The translations under genes and the position numbers were made by a program. The notes below the pieces were generated by a model. It was not told where the DNA came from. It saw only the letters and a list, made by a program, of their open reading frames with translations, and did not search any database. DNA of 64,000 nt from Paraburkholderia hospita (lineage in GTDB: Bacteria > Pseudomonadota > Gammaproteobacteria > Burkholderiales > Burkholderiaceae), in NCBI RefSeq assembly GCF_002902965.1, contig NZ_CP026106.1:620001-684000 (forward strand). Direction: 5' to 3'. Within the stretch, counting starts at the first letter, position 1, and the number at the start of each line of letters is the position of its first letter. Shown here in pieces: positions 54,014 to 63,714 of the stretch.

Positions 54014-55570
54014 ATGCGCGCGAGTGTTTTGTCCGACTGGCTGGCCCAGCGTCTGGACCGCGGCAATGGTCTGCCGATCTACCGGCAACTGCATCGGCTG
54101 CTGCAACAGGCCATTCTGACGCGCGAATTGCCAGCTGGCAGCAAGGTGCCGTCGTCGCGGCTGCTCGCCAATGAGCTGGGCATCGCGCGCAATACCGTCA
54201 CGCAGGTCTACGAGCAGCTGGCGCTGGAGGGCTACGTGACATCTGCGACCGGGCGCGGCACATTCGTCGCCGATACGTCGCCGGATGAAATCGTTGGCTC
54301 GCCAGATGGACAGACTGCGCCTGTTTCCGCTCCCGTGCAGCAGTTGCAGCAGGCGTTGTTGCCGCCGCATTCGAAATCGCTTCTGCACGCGCAACAGCCC
54401 GCCGCGCGCGCGCTGTCGCAGCGCGGCGCGCGGCTGATCGCGGGCGCGGGCGTGTCGAAGCGGCAGTGGGGCGCGTTCATGCCCGGCGTGCCCGATGTCA
54501 CGCGCTTTCCGGCGCGCGTCTGGAGCCGGCTGCACAACAAGTACTGGCGGCGTCTGCGCCCCGATCTGCTGACCTACGCGCCCGGCGGCGGCCTGTCACT
54601 GCTGCGCCACGCGCTGGCGGACTATCTGCGCACGTCGCGCTCGGTGCGCTGCACGCCCGAGCAGATCATCATCACGACGGGCATCCATCAATCCGTCGAT
54701 CTCGCCGTGCGTCTGCTATCCGATCCCGGCGACGTCATCTGGACGGAAGACCCGTGCTATTGGGGCGTGCGCAGCGTGATGCACGTATCCGGTCTCAAAT
54801 CGCGCCCGATTCCCGTCGATGAAGAAGGCATCAACCCGTCGCCCGACGATCTCGCCCATCCGCCGAAGCTGATTCTCGTGACGCCGTCGCATCAATACCC
54901 ACTCGGCATGGTGATGAGCCTCGCGCGCCGGCGGATGCTGCTCGAATACGCGAGGCAGAACCAGTGCTGGATCATCGAGGACGACTACGACAGCGAGTAT
55001 CGCTATGGGAGCCGGCCGCTCGCTTCGCTGCAAGGGCTCGACACGGCGGGGCAGGTGATTTATGTCGGCAGCTTCGGCAAGACGCTGTTTCCGGGGCTGC
55101 GGATCGGCTATCTCGTGGTGCCAGAGGCACTGGCCGAGAGCTTCGCGACGGCTAGCGCCGAGTTGTATCGGGAAGGACAACTGCTGCAGCAGGCGATGCT
55201 CGCGGAGTTCATCGCCGAGGGGCATTTCACGTCGCACATCCGCAAGATGCGCACGCTATACGGGCAGCGCCGCTCGACCTTGCTCGACGCCGCCGCGCGG
55301 CGTTATGGCGATGCGTTGCCGGCTGTTGGCGGCGACGCGGGCCTGCATCTCGTGATGCAACTGCCCGAGGGCACGGACGACCGCGCCGTCGCGGCGGCTG
55401 CGCTCGAACGCAATATCGTTGTGCGTCCGTTGTCGGGGTACTACGCGCAACCGTCCAGCTCGCAGTCGGGGCTGTTGATCGGCTATGCGTGCGTGCCCGA
55501 CGAGGAGATCGCGCCCGCATTCGACACGCTCGCCGATGCGATCGACGCGACGTTGCCGCTTTTCGCGTGA
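54014..55570 (+). CDS. gabR: MocR-type regulator GabR
   Basis: A 518-residue fusion of a GntR-type winged helix (residues about 1-80: GLPIYRQLHRLLQQAILTRE, then LPSSRLLANELGIARNTVTQ-like) and an aminotransferase-fold domain (about 130-518). The PLP lysine is in SFGKTLFPGLRIGYLVVP. GabR proteins bind GABA with PLP and activate gabTD while repressing their own gene. It is divergent from gabT, with half-sites between. Length and domain order match B. subtilis GabR (479). Confidence 0.93.
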   Translation: MRASVLSDWLAQRLDRGNGLPIYRQLHRLLQQAILTRELPAGSKVPSSRLLANELGIARNTVTQVYEQLALEGYVTSATGRGTFVADTSPDEIVGSPDGQTAPVSAPVQQLQQALLPPHSKSLLHAQQPAARALSQRGARLIAGAGVSKRQWGAFMPGVPDVTRFPARVWSRLHNKYWRRLRPDLLTYAPGGGLSLLRHALADYLRTSRSVRCTPEQIIITTGIHQSVDLAVRLLSDPGDVIWTEDPCYWGVRSVMHVSGLKSRPIPVDEEGINPSPDDLAHPPKLILVTPSHQYPLGMVMSLARRRMLLEYARQNQCWIIEDDYDSEYRYGSRPLASLQGLDTAGQVIYVGSFGKTLFPGLRIGYLVVPEALAESFATASAELYREGQLLQQAMLAEFIAEGHFTSHIRKMRTLYGQRRSTLLDAAARRYGDALPAVGGDAGLHLVMQLPEGTDDRAVAAAALERNIVVRPLSGYYAQPSSSQSGLLIGYACVPDEEIAPAFDTLADAIDATLPLFA

Positions 55571-55586
55571 GCGATGCGAGCGGACG

Positions 55587-56423
55587 TTAGAAGCGAATCA
55601 GCACCGCGCCGAGCGTGACCAGTGTGCATGCGAACACGCGGCGCGCCGTCAGCTTTTCGTGCATGAACGAGAAGCCGATCAGCACCGCGAAAATCGAGCT
55701 GAGCTCGCGCAGCGCGGACACCATGGCGATGGGCAGATAGCGATACGCCTCGATGATGAGGCAATACGCGACCAACGCGATCACGCCCGACAGCATGCCT
55801 TTCATCATCGTCGCGCGCGACGTGAAGAGTCCTTCTGCGCCGCCGCGCCAATGCCACACGAGCAGAAACTGCGGCACGTTCCACAGCAGATAGACCCACA
55901 TGATGTAGCTGAGTCCATTACCCGCGACGCGCGCGCCGATTCCATCGACGACGGAGTATGCCGAGATGAAAAGACCCGTGAGCAATGCGTAGGGCACGCT
56001 TTCACCGGAGAAGCGCATGTTGCGGCGAAACGCGAGCGACACGATGCCGAGCGACACCAGCGCGACGCCTGTTGCGGCGAGCGGTTTCAAGGTTTCGTGC
56101 GCGAACACGAGTGCGCCGGCGAACACCAGTAAGGGCGAGAGTCCGCGCGCGATCGGATAGATCTGTCCGAAGTCACCGCTGCGGTAGGCGCGCACGAGCG
56201 CGAGGCAATAGCCGAATTCCAGCACCACCGATGCCGCTATGTAGGGCCATGCGGCGGGCGCGGGTAGGGGCAGGATGATCACGCCGATCGCGCTGACGGC
56301 GAGGTAGGGGATCGACATCATGCCGAGCAGCCAGATGCGGTCTTCCGCGAGGCGCAGGAATGCGTTCCAGCTCGCGTGGAGCATGGCGGATACAAGAACG
56401 AGCAGGACGATGAGGGATTCCAT
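55587..56423 (-). CDS. EamA-family (DMT superfamily) transporter
   Basis: Inner-membrane transporter of 278 residues made of two repeated EamA halves, about ten hydrophobic helices in all. It opens MESLIVLLVLVSAMLHASWN, and GRGLSPLLVFAGALVF-like and LRELSSIFAVLIGFSFMHEK blocks mark the ends of each half. Such proteins export metabolites; the substrate is unknown. It is convergent with gabR (16 bp apart). Copy D lies in front of its start. Confidence 0.85.
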   Translation of the reverse strand: MESLIVLLVLVSAMLHASWNAFLRLAEDRIWLLGMMSIPYLAVSAIGVIILPLPAPAAWPYIAASVVLEFGYCLALVRAYRSGDFGQIYPIARGLSPLLVFAGALVFAHETLKPLAATGVALVSLGIVSLAFRRNMRFSGESVPYALLTGLFISAYSVVDGIGARVAGNGLSYIMWVYLLWNVPQFLLVWHWRGGAEGLFTSRATMMKGMLSGVIALVAYCLIIEAYRYLPIAMVSALRELSSIFAVLIGFSFMHEKLTARRVFACTLVTLGAVLIRF

Positions 56424-56581
56424 GGGTGTCGGGCTAAAGCCGACATTATTCCGCAGATGTGGTTTTTTGTGTTGATGTGGGGGATTTTTGGTTTTTTTGT
56501 CTGCGACGCTGGGGTGGTTTGCTTTCGTTTTCGCTGGCGTCTGCGTTATGCCTTTGTGCTTTCAGCGTCTCCGTTTGGTGT

Positions 56582-56810
56582 TTTGGCCTTTGCGCGGGCA
56601 TTCGCGTTTGCGCGTTCGCGGCGCGGGCGTTTCGATTTGTTCGCTCTTACGCTGGCATCCGCGATTTGTTAGCTTGCTTCAAGCGTCGCCCCGCACAGGG
56701 GCGACGCTTGAACAGCAAACACCGTAGCGCGGATGCCAGCGCAAAGGCCAGACCAACGAAAGCGCCCGCGCCGCAAAGGCGCAAACGCGAATGCCAGCGC
56801 AAAGGCCAAA
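56582..56810. repeat. Palindromic intergenic element nested in a second palindrome (copy D)
   Basis: An outer inverted repeat of 32 bp (56582-56613 and 56779-56810) matches at 31 of 32 positions. It surrounds an inner element with ends GCTGGCATCCGCG (56651-56663) and CGCGGATGCCAGC (56728-56740). The inner core is a perfect 15-bp stem, TTCAAGCGTCGCCCC and its complement, with a GCACA loop (56678-56712). It lies between phnE and the EamA gene. The GTCTGCGACGC extension occurs at 56499-56509. Confidence 0.88.
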
Positions 56811-56842
56811 AAACCAAAGCAGAACAAACCGCCAGAGGCAAA

Positions 56843-57676
56843 CTAAATCACCCGCTCCCGCAACCTCGCCGACACCACATCAATAACAGTAACAACAACG
56901 ATGACCATCAACATAACGGCCGCCGTCTGCGAATAATTAAACGACCGAATCGACTCATAAAGCACAACCCCGATGCCCCCGGCGCCCACCATCCCAACAA
57001 CCATCGCCGACCGCACATTCGATTCAAACCGATACAACGCATAAGAAATCCACAACGGCAAAACCTGCGGCAGCACCCCATACACGATCTCATCAAGACT
57101 GGTAGCCCCCGTAGCCCGCACACCTTCAGCGGGACGCGGATCGATGGCCTCGACGGCTTCGGCGAACAGCTTCGCCAGCACGCCCGTGGTATGCACCCAC
57201 AAAGCAAGCACGCCAGCAAACGGCCCAAGCCCAACCGCGACAATGAACAGCATCGCGAACACCATCTCATTGATCGCGCGGCACGCATCCATCAACCGCC
57301 GCACGGGCTGCACAACCCACGCAGGCGCCATGTTATGCGCCGACATCAGCCCAAACGGAATCGCGCACACGATCGACAGCGCGGTACCCCACACCGCGAC
57401 CGCGAGCGTCACGCCCATTTCCTGCAAATAGGTGCGCCATTCCGTGAAGTCGGGCGGGAAGAAGTCCTTCGCGAACTGCCCCATGTTGCCCGAGTCAGTG
57501 AGCAGATCGAGCGGCCGCATGTCGGCGGCTTGCCATGACAAGCCGAGCATGCCGATCACAGCGATCCAGCCAAGCAACGAAATCCAGCTCCGCTTGCCCG
57601 CCGCCGCGGCCAGCACCTCGCGCGAAGGCGTGGCCGGCGGCGTCGAGCGGTCGGCGCTCAGGTCGGCTGCGCTCAT
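56843..57676 (-). CDS. phnE: Phosphonate ABC transporter, permease PhnE
   Basis: Inner-membrane permease of 277 residues for phosphonate import. The charged N-terminus leads into about six helices. The family's permease motif [20 protein letters not shown] interacts with the ATPase PhnC. The start overlaps the phnD stop by 4 bp (ATGA). It is the last gene of phnCDE. Confidence 0.93.
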   Translation of the reverse strand: MSAADLSADRSTPPATPSREVLAAAAGKRSWISLLGWIAVIGMLGLSWQAADMRPLDLLTDSGNMGQFAKDFFPPDFTEWRTYLQEMGVTLAVAVWGTALSIVCAIPFGLMSAHNMAPAWVVQPVRRLMDACRAINEMVFAMLFIVAVGLGPFAGVLALWVHTTGVLAKLFAEAVEAIDPRPAEGVRATGATSLDEIVYGVLPQVLPLWISYALYRFESNVRSAMVVGMVGAGGIGVVLYESIRSFNYSQTAAVMLMVIVVVTVIDVVSARLRERVI

Positions 57677-58641
57677 TGTTTTTGCGCGTTCAGCGCGGAC
57701 AGCTTCGCGTCGATGGCGGCCGTCTGCGTCTTGCGATCCGAATCAGACAGCGACGCGTCCGCTTCGATCTTCTGCTTCTGCTCGAACAGCTTGATCTGGC
57801 GAATGGGCTGCAACTGCGCATCCGTCGACGGCGCAAAGCCGCCATAACTGAAGATGTTCGCCATCACGGCCTTTTCACGCGGGTCGGTCTTTGCATAGTT
57901 GTAGAAGAACTGGCGCAGCTTTTCCTTCGTCGCGTCGGGCAGATCCTTGCGCCACACGAGCGGGTCCGACGGAATCAGCGGCGATTGCCACAGCACGCGC
58001 ACCTGCGCGAAGCGGTCGGGGTGCTGCTTCTTCAGCGTCTCGAGCATCTCGGTGTTGTTCGTCGCGATGTCGATCTTGTTGTTCACGACGGCGAGCAGGT
58101 TCGCTTCGTGGCTCGACGGCAGCACCGTCTTGAACGACGTGCGCACGGGCGCGTTGTGCTGCGCGAACAGGTAGTAGCCGGGGACCAGCGTGCCCGACGT
58201 CGAGTTCGGATCGCCGAAGCCCACCGTCACGTCCTTCGTGTTCTTGAACACGTCGTCGAGCGTCTTGAAGCGGCTGTTGACGTTCGTGATCAGCACCGAG
58301 TAGTAACCGGCGTCGCCATTCGCGTAGGTCGTCTTGCCGAATACTTCGCCATTCGAACGATCGACGGCTTCGATCGCCGACGCATTGCCGAGATACGCGA
58401 CCTGCACCTTGTTGAAGCGCATGCCTTCGATGATACCCGCGTAGTCGGTTGCGAAGAACGCCTTGATGTTCAGCCCCGTCTGCTTGTTCATGTCATCGAT
58501 GAGCGGCTGCCAGCGCTGCTTGAGCACGGCCGATGAATCGGTCGAGATGATGCCGAGATTCAGATCTTCGGCATGGGCGGCGAAGCTCGCGAATGCCGAC
58601 ACGGCGGCGACGCCGGCGAGCAGTGAGCGCAGAAATTTCAT
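57673..58641 (-). CDS. phnD: Phosphonate ABC transporter, periplasmic binding protein PhnD
   Basis: A 322-residue phosphonate-binding protein. The signal peptide is [20 protein letters not shown] with AHAEDL cleavage. The ligand-binding core begins [20 protein letters not shown], later [20 protein letters not shown] and [17 protein letters not shown], the phosphonate-binding SxSG loop. It captures phosphonates in the periplasm for PhnCE. It is in operon phnC-phnD-phnE. Confidence 0.94.
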   Translation of the reverse strand: MKFLRSLLAGVAAVSAFASFAAHAEDLNLGIISTDSSAVLKQRWQPLIDDMNKQTGLNIKAFFATDYAGIIEGMRFNKVQVAYLGNASAIEAVDRSNGEVFGKTTYANGDAGYYSVLITNVNSRFKTLDDVFKNTKDVTVGFGDPNSTSGTLVPGYYLFAQHNAPVRTSFKTVLPSSHEANLLAVVNNKIDIATNNTEMLETLKKQHPDRFAQVRVLWQSPLIPSDPLVWRKDLPDATKEKLRQFFYNYAKTDPREKAVMANIFSYGGFAPSTDAQLQPIRQIKLFEQKQKIEADASLSDSDRKTQTAAIDAKLSALNAQKQ

Positions 58642-58695
58642 GAGTTCTGTTCCAGGTGAGTGAGTCGGGTACAGCGTTTCTTTCCGGAAAGTGGA

Positions 58696-59565
58696 TCAGG
58701 CCGAGCGCGCCGCGTTGAGCGGCAGCACACGCGCGCGGGGCGCGGCGCTCCCGGCACTATCAGCACTATCAGCGCTATCGGGCTGCTGACTGTCGTCGAG
58801 CAACTCGCGCGCATCGTCGCCATAGAGTTTCTGCAACAGCGTGGGCGTGAGCGCCGCAGACGGCCCGTCGTACACGACCTTGCCGCGCCGCATCGCGATC
58901 GTGCGCTGGCAGTACTGCATCGCGATGTCGACCTGATGCAGCGAGACCAGCACCGTCAACCCATGCTCGATGTTCAGCGTGCTCAGCATCTCCATCACGC
59001 GGCGCGATGATTCGGGGTCGAGCGACGCAATCGGCTCGTCGGCGAGGATGATGCGCGCCTGCTGCACGAGTGCGCGCGCCAGCGCGGCGCGCTGCTGCTG
59101 ACCGCCCGACAGGGTCGAGGCGCGCTCACGCGCATGCTCGCCGATGCCGACTTCGTTCAATGCCGACATCGACAGCGCGCGCTCGCTGCGCGGAAAGCAG
59201 CCCGTGAGACGGCGCCACAGCGGCAGGCGCGCGAGCGCGCCGATCAGCACGTTCGCTTCGACCGTCAGCCGGTTCACGAGATTGAACTGCTGGAAAACAA
59301 AGCCGATGTCGCGGCGAATGCTGCGCACTTCGCGCACGATGCGGCCGTTCTGCTGGATCGGACGCCCAAGTATCGCAATCTGCGAAGGCTGCGCATCCGA
59401 CACCGTGAAGCCCGCGATATGCCGAAGCAGCGTCGACTTGCCCGAGCCCGACGCGCCGATCAGCGCGACCATTTCGCCCTGCTCGACGCGCAGGTCGATT
59501 TCGTCGAGCGCCTTGCGGCCGTTGCCGAATGTCTTGCTCAGGCGTTCGATGCGGATTGCTTCCAT
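58696..59565 (-). CDS. phnC: Phosphonate ABC transporter, ATPase PhnC
   Basis: ATPase of 289 residues. Walker A is [16 protein letters not shown], signature [16 protein letters not shown], Walker [28 protein letters not shown] contains the switch His. Family context with phnD and phnE makes it secure. The C-terminal 35 residues are a variable Ser/Asp/Ala tail. The nearest C-P lyase core gene is about 23 kb away. Confidence 0.94.
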   Translation of the reverse strand: MEAIRIERLSKTFGNGRKALDEIDLRVEQGEMVALIGASGSGKSTLLRHIAGFTVSDAQPSQIAILGRPIQQNGRIVREVRSIRRDIGFVFQQFNLVNRLTVEANVLIGALARLPLWRRLTGCFPRSERALSMSALNEVGIGEHARERASTLSGGQQQRAALARALVQQARIILADEPIASLDPESSRRVMEMLSTLNIEHGLTVLVSLHQVDIAMQYCQRTIAMRRGKVVYDGPSAALTPTLLQKLYGDDARELLDDSQQPDSADSADSAGSAAPRARVLPLNAARSA

Positions 59566-59650
59566 GTGTGTCCTGTCGATGACTCCGGTGCAAGCCGGAA
59601 GTTGTGGGACATTCTAGAAAGCGTCTGTGACGGTTGAGTGAAGGCGTCGC

Positions 59651-59664
59651 AACATCTAGACGAC
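59651..59664. promoter_or_regulatory. Possible second PhnF site upstream of phnC
   Basis: AACATCTAGACGAC matches 11 of 14 positions of the central part (AACGTCTAGACGTT) of the palindrome between phnG and phnF. It lies 86 bp before the phnC start. A shared core suggests one regulator for both operons. Confidence 0.5.
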
Positions 59665-59851
59665 TACATCTTTCGCCGATTCGCACGGCAGCGTGCGGCG
59701 CGCCGCAGTGCCGGATCGCGCAGTGTGTCATCGATGTGACAAACGCAACGGCGCGGACCACTGTCATCCATTGGCAAGCACGAACCGCTATAGTTCGAAA
59801 CGTCACGCGTGAGCCGTCTCCAATAACCTCACACCACAACCGGCGCAGCCC

Positions 59852-60886
59852 ATGCAGGCTCTGAGCTTTTTGCCCGATACGTTTACGGAGTACGAAGAAC
59901 TGCAGGCGATTCTCGAGGTCGGCAGCGGCAGCTTCGAGATTCATTCCGTGTGCGAAACGCAGGTGCGCGGCAGGACGTTTGCCGTGCAGACGGCGAGCAT
60001 CGGCTCGCGGGATCCGCGGGCGCCCGCGATCGGTTTCTTCGGCGGCATACACGGGCTCGAGCGGATCGGCACGCAGCTCGTGCTCGACTACATGCGCGCG
60101 CTGCTCGGGCGGCTCGAATGGGACGAACTGCTGGTGCGCCAGCTTCAGTCGATCCGCCTGATTTTTGTCCCCATTGTCAATCCAGGCGGAATGTGGTCCG
60201 CGACGCGCGCCAATCCGAACGGCGTCGACCTGATGCGTAACGCGCCGCAGGACGCTGAAGAGCGCGTGCCTTTGCTCGCGGGTGGACAGCGCGTCGGCTC
60301 GTGGCTGCCGTGGTATCGCGGGCGGCGCGGCGCGCCGATGGAAGCGGAGGCGGAGGCGCTGTTACGCGTCGTCGCGGATGAGCTGGCGGCACGGCCGCTG
60401 TCGTTCGCGCTCGATTGTCATTCGGGCTACGGCTGGAGCGACAGCATCTGGTTCCCGTACGCGAAGACACGTCGCCCGATGCCGCATCTGCCGGAAATGT
60501 ACGCGCTGAAGACGATGTTCGAGCGCGCGCATCCGCACCACGGCTACATGTTCGAGCCGCAGAGCCATCAGTATCTGCTGCACGGCGACCTGTGGGACTG
60601 CGCGTACGACCGCGCGCCGCCGCCCAACATTTTTCTGCCGATGACGCTCGAACTGGGCTCATGGCTATGGATCAAGAAAAACCCCCGGCAGATCTTTTCA
60701 CGCCAGGGCATGTTCAACCCGCTGAAAGCGCACCGCACCGCGCGCGTATTGCGGCGCCACGCGAACCTGCTCGATTTCCTGACGCGCGCGGCCTACGCGT
60801 CGCAGCGCTGGCTGCCGCAAGGCAGCCGCCGCGAGGAGTTGCTCGAAAGCGCGACGGAACTCTGGTACGAGCCAGGCAAAAAATGA
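59852..60886 (+). CDS. M14-family zinc carboxypeptidase-like protein
   Basis: A 344-residue enzyme of the M14/succinylglutamate desuccinylase group. The zinc ligands are in FFGGIHGLERIG (His and Glu) and CHSGYG (His), and the catalytic Glu is likely in LELGSW. PNGVDLMRN is the usual substrate-binding Arg block. Signal peptide absent, so cytoplasmic. It is the first gene of a two-gene operon. The in-frame ATG 60883 overlaps its stop and starts the next gene. Substrate unknown. Confidence 0.85.
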   Translation: MQALSFLPDTFTEYEELQAILEVGSGSFEIHSVCETQVRGRTFAVQTASIGSRDPRAPAIGFFGGIHGLERIGTQLVLDYMRALLGRLEWDELLVRQLQSIRLIFVPIVNPGGMWSATRANPNGVDLMRNAPQDAEERVPLLAGGQRVGSWLPWYRGRRGAPMEAEAEALLRVVADELAARPLSFALDCHSGYGWSDSIWFPYAKTRRPMPHLPEMYALKTMFERAHPHHGYMFEPQSHQYLLHGDLWDCAYDRAPPPNIFLPMTLELGSWLWIKKNPRQIFSRQGMFNPLKAHRTARVLRRHANLLDFLTRAAYASQRWLPQGSRREELLESATELWYEPGKK

Positions 60887-61719
60887 GTACGTGGATCCTG
60901 TTGCGCGGTCTGACGCGCGAGGCACGGCACTGGGGCGCATTGCCCGACATGTTGCGCGGGGCGCTGGACGGCACGCCGCAAGGCGCGTCAGTCACGCACG
61001 CTGCGCCCACTCGCGTGCTGACCATCGACCTGCCCGGCAACGGCGAATATGCGAACCTGCGCGCGCCGCTGGATGTCGCCGGGATGGTCGACTTCGTGCG
61101 CGCGGCGGCGCGCGCCAGCGGCGCGGCGGGACCGTATTGCGTGCTGGCGATGTCGCTGGGCGGCATGGTCGCGACCTGCTGGGCGCAGCGTCATCCCGCC
61201 GAGATCGCGCGGCTCGTGCTGATCAACACCAGCATGCGGCCGTTCAGCCGCTTCGACGAACGGCTGCGCACGCAGGCGTGGCCGGGGCTGGCGCACATTG
61301 CTTCGCATTGGCGCGACGCGCGTGCCGCGGAAGAGGCGATTCATCGCCTGACCTGCAATCACCGCGACGCGGTCGACGCCGATCTGAAGGACTGGATCGC
61401 GATCCGCGAGAGCGCGCCCGTCAGCCGGGCGAACGCGCTGCGTCAGTTGCTCGCGGCCGCGCGCTTCAGCGCCGGGCGGCAGCGGCCGGCGTGCGCGACG
61501 CTGGTGTTGTCGTCGCGGGAAGACGGGCTAGTTGATCCCGCGTGCTCAGCGGCGCTGGCCGCGGCGTGGAGCGCCGATCACTGGCGGCACGCATGGGCCG
61601 GCCACGATCTGCCGCACGACGATCCCGTGTGGACCGTCGAACGCATTGGCGCCTGGCTCGTGCAGCCGACCGTCGATCCAGACCTCGAAAATGAGCAATC
61701 CGATTTAACCGACGAATAA
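60883..61719 (+). CDS. Alpha/beta-hydrolase fold protein
   Basis: A 278-residue hydrolase. It opens MSTWILLRGLTREARHWGAL, the nucleophile elbow is AMSLGGMVA (Ser), and a catalytic Asp and His lie in REDGLVD and GHDLPHDDP. Such enzymes act as esterases, lactonases or amidases. It overlaps the M14-type gene by 4 bp (ATGA). The coupling suggests they process the same substrate in sequence. The C-terminus is acidic. Confidence 0.8.
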   Translation: MSTWILLRGLTREARHWGALPDMLRGALDGTPQGASVTHAAPTRVLTIDLPGNGEYANLRAPLDVAGMVDFVRAAARASGAAGPYCVLAMSLGGMVATCWAQRHPAEIARLVLINTSMRPFSRFDERLRTQAWPGLAHIASHWRDARAAEEAIHRLTCNHRDAVDADLKDWIAIRESAPVSRANALRQLLAAARFSAGRQRPACATLVLSSREDGLVDPACSAALAAAWSADHWRHAWAGHDLPHDDPVWTVERIGAWLVQPTVDPDLENEQSDLTDE

Positions 61720-62467
61720 TCAATAATTAAATGTCTCATTAAGTTTTAAACACGAAGAAAATGCGCATCATTGATGCACTGCATTAGTGCAATGCAATAT
61801 CGCCGCATTACCTTTAGCAGTAATGGTGTGCGGACTTTTATTTTGGTGGACATGCGTCATGATTAATGGCAAATTGGTGCTACGCGCCATTAGCACGTGA
61901 TAATAGATTGGGGTTCGGTGCATTAGGCACATACTGAAATTGTAAAATAATTCCGCATACCGTTCGAGAGTGCGGAAATACTTGCGGATGAAGGCTGCAT
62001 GCGGCTTGCAGCGTCGTAAACGATACGTTTTTTTACGCCACTGATGCGCTGTGTGTCGCCAGCGCCAATCTGGCGCAAACCCATGGTGCGCAAGGCCACT
62101 AACGGCCTTTATCGAAGAATCGCGGGGGTTCCGGGGTGGATTATCCTGGCACTCAAGAATCGCGCCCGTCAAAAAAGAAACGTTTTTAAAATCTCGGGTT
62201 TCTTCTTAGCAATATTCGCTAATTGTTTGAATTAAAAGCGATTGTAAAACCCCTCATTTTGGGAAACCGGCGCAATGCCGGTTTATGCGTTTCAAACGCG
62301 AAACATAAAACGTAGGTAATTACCCTCATTTTTCCATTCCGCATCACGGGAAATGTGAAATTTCTTTAAATTTCAATGCCTTACATGCATGGCATCGCCT
62401 ATGCGACACGGCGAGCCGGATTGGTGCAGTCTGCCAGCCCGCCCCCCATCTCCTCCAGGAGGATTCC
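61720..62467. other. AT-rich leader region of the glycine-rich protein genes
   Basis: About 750 bases, clearly richer in A+T than the flanks. It contains an inverted repeat TGCACT/AGTGCA (61775-61791), a hairpin AACCGGC/GCCGGTT (62265-62283) followed by GCGTTTCAAACGC (62287-62299), and many T- and A-runs. The minus-strand frame at 61768-62172 has no ribosome site or domain. A long untranslated leader or a strong promoter is likely. Confidence 0.5.
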
Positions 62468-63697
62468 ATGCGCAAAACTCTACTGGCGTCCGCAGCAGTC
62501 ATCGCCTTGGGCTGCAGCGGCTACGCAATGGCAAACCCATGCAGTGATAGCGATTCATCCTGCAACCAGAAGTCATACAGCGGGAGCAACACATCGACAA
62601 ACTCGGCGACATCCGCTCAAACCAGCACCACGGGCAACAACGCAAATGAAATTACGACGGGTGCGAGGGTCGCGCAAGATTCGTTCAACAGCACCAAGAT
62701 CGTCGCAGTGAGCCGTCTGTCCGGGTCTGTATCGGGCGTAAGCGTTTATGGCATTGGCAACCATGCCTATAACGACGGCAATGCGAACGGCGGACGCGGC
62801 GGCAGCGGCGCGAAAGGCATAGGCGGCAAGGGTGGCAGCGCATTGGCGATCGGCGGTGACGGCGGCTACGGCGGCAATGGCGGCAAGGCCATAGCTGGCG
62901 ACGGCGGCAACTCCAGGGCATCGGCTGGCGATGGCGGCAACGCCAAGGCCTATGCCGGCGACGGCGGCAATTCCAAGGCCTACGGTGGCAAGGGCTCTGG
63001 CAGTGGCGGCGACGCATGGGCCAAGGGCGGCAGCGCGTACGCTGGATCGGCAGCGGCAGGCGGCGACGGACACGGCTCCGGCAAGGGCGCAGGTCTCGCG
63101 CTCGGTGCGGGCGCTGGGCTCGCAGGTAGCGGCGATGTGCACTCGAAGGCCAATGGCGGTGGCGGTAGCGCATCGTCGGCGAGCGGCGCAGCGACTGGCA
63201 CGGGTACGGGCACGGCAACGGCGAGCGGCTCGGGCACGGGTACGGGCACGGGCGGCGCAGGCACGTCTGGCGCAGCAACGGCTACGGCTGGAACGGGCAC
63301 CGCTACGGGCGGCGCAGGCACAGGCTCAGGCGGCGCAGCGACGTCGGCGGCAGGTGCAGGCGGCGCAGCGACGGCTACGGCAGGCGCAGGCGGCACGGCA
63401 GGCTCGACGGCCGGTAACGGCGGCAGTGCGACGGGCGGCGCAGGCGGTGCAGGCGGTGCAGGCGCAGCAGCCGCGGCGACGGCAGCAGCCGGCGGCGCGG
63501 GCTCGGGCGGCTCAGGCGGTGCAGGCGGTGCAGGTGGCGCGATCGGCGTCGGCACGGGTGACTTCAGCATGGCCAACACCATGACGAGCGTCGCTCAGTC
63601 GGCAGCGGGCATCCTGGTCGCCAACCAGAACAGCGGTATGGCTTCGCTGGTGCAACAGGCCGTCACCGTTCAGGCAAATCTGAGCGTTGGCCGCTAA
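62468..63697 (+). CDS. Secreted glycine/alanine-rich repetitive protein
   Basis: A 409-residue protein. The signal peptide (MRKTLLASAAVIALGCSGYA) cleaves near MANPC. A cysteine-containing N-terminal cap (about 23-95, with TTGNNANEITTGARVAQDSF) precedes a long low-complexity region of Gly, Ala, Thr and Ser (about 96-360), where GDGGN and GAGG units recur. The C-terminal cap ends NQNSGMASLVQQAVTVQANL. The style resembles amyloid-like or matrix proteins with Asn/Gln-rich caps, but the family is not certain. The AGGAGG ribosome site is within a small inverted repeat (TCCTCC/GGAGGA, 62451-62463). Confidence 0.75.
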   Translation: MRKTLLASAAVIALGCSGYAMANPCSDSDSSCNQKSYSGSNTSTNSATSAQTSTTGNNANEITTGARVAQDSFNSTKIVAVSRLSGSVSGVSVYGIGNHAYNDGNANGGRGGSGAKGIGGKGGSALAIGGDGGYGGNGGKAIAGDGGNSRASAGDGGNAKAYAGDGGNSKAYGGKGSGSGGDAWAKGGSAYAGSAAAGGDGHGSGKGAGLALGAGAGLAGSGDVHSKANGGGGSASSASGAATGTGTGTATASGSGTGTGTGGAGTSGAATATAGTGTATGGAGTGSGGAATSAAGAGGAATATAGAGGTAGSTAGNGGSATGGAGGAGGAGAAAAATAAAGGAGSGGSGGAGGAGGAIGVGTGDFSMANTMTSVAQSAAGILVANQNSGMASLVQQAVTVQANLSVGR

Positions 63698-63714
63698 TCC
63701 AATAGGAGGCTTTC

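Noticed and set aside
61768..62172. A 134-codon minus-strand frame in the AT-rich leader
   Set aside because: No ribosome site or motif; more likely a chance frame in non-coding DNA.
62800..63560. Repeated short DNA units inside the glycine-rich gene as a CRISPR or tandem-repeat array
   Set aside because: The repeats follow codons for Gly, Ala, Thr and Ser in one frame and lack uniform repeat-spacer structure.
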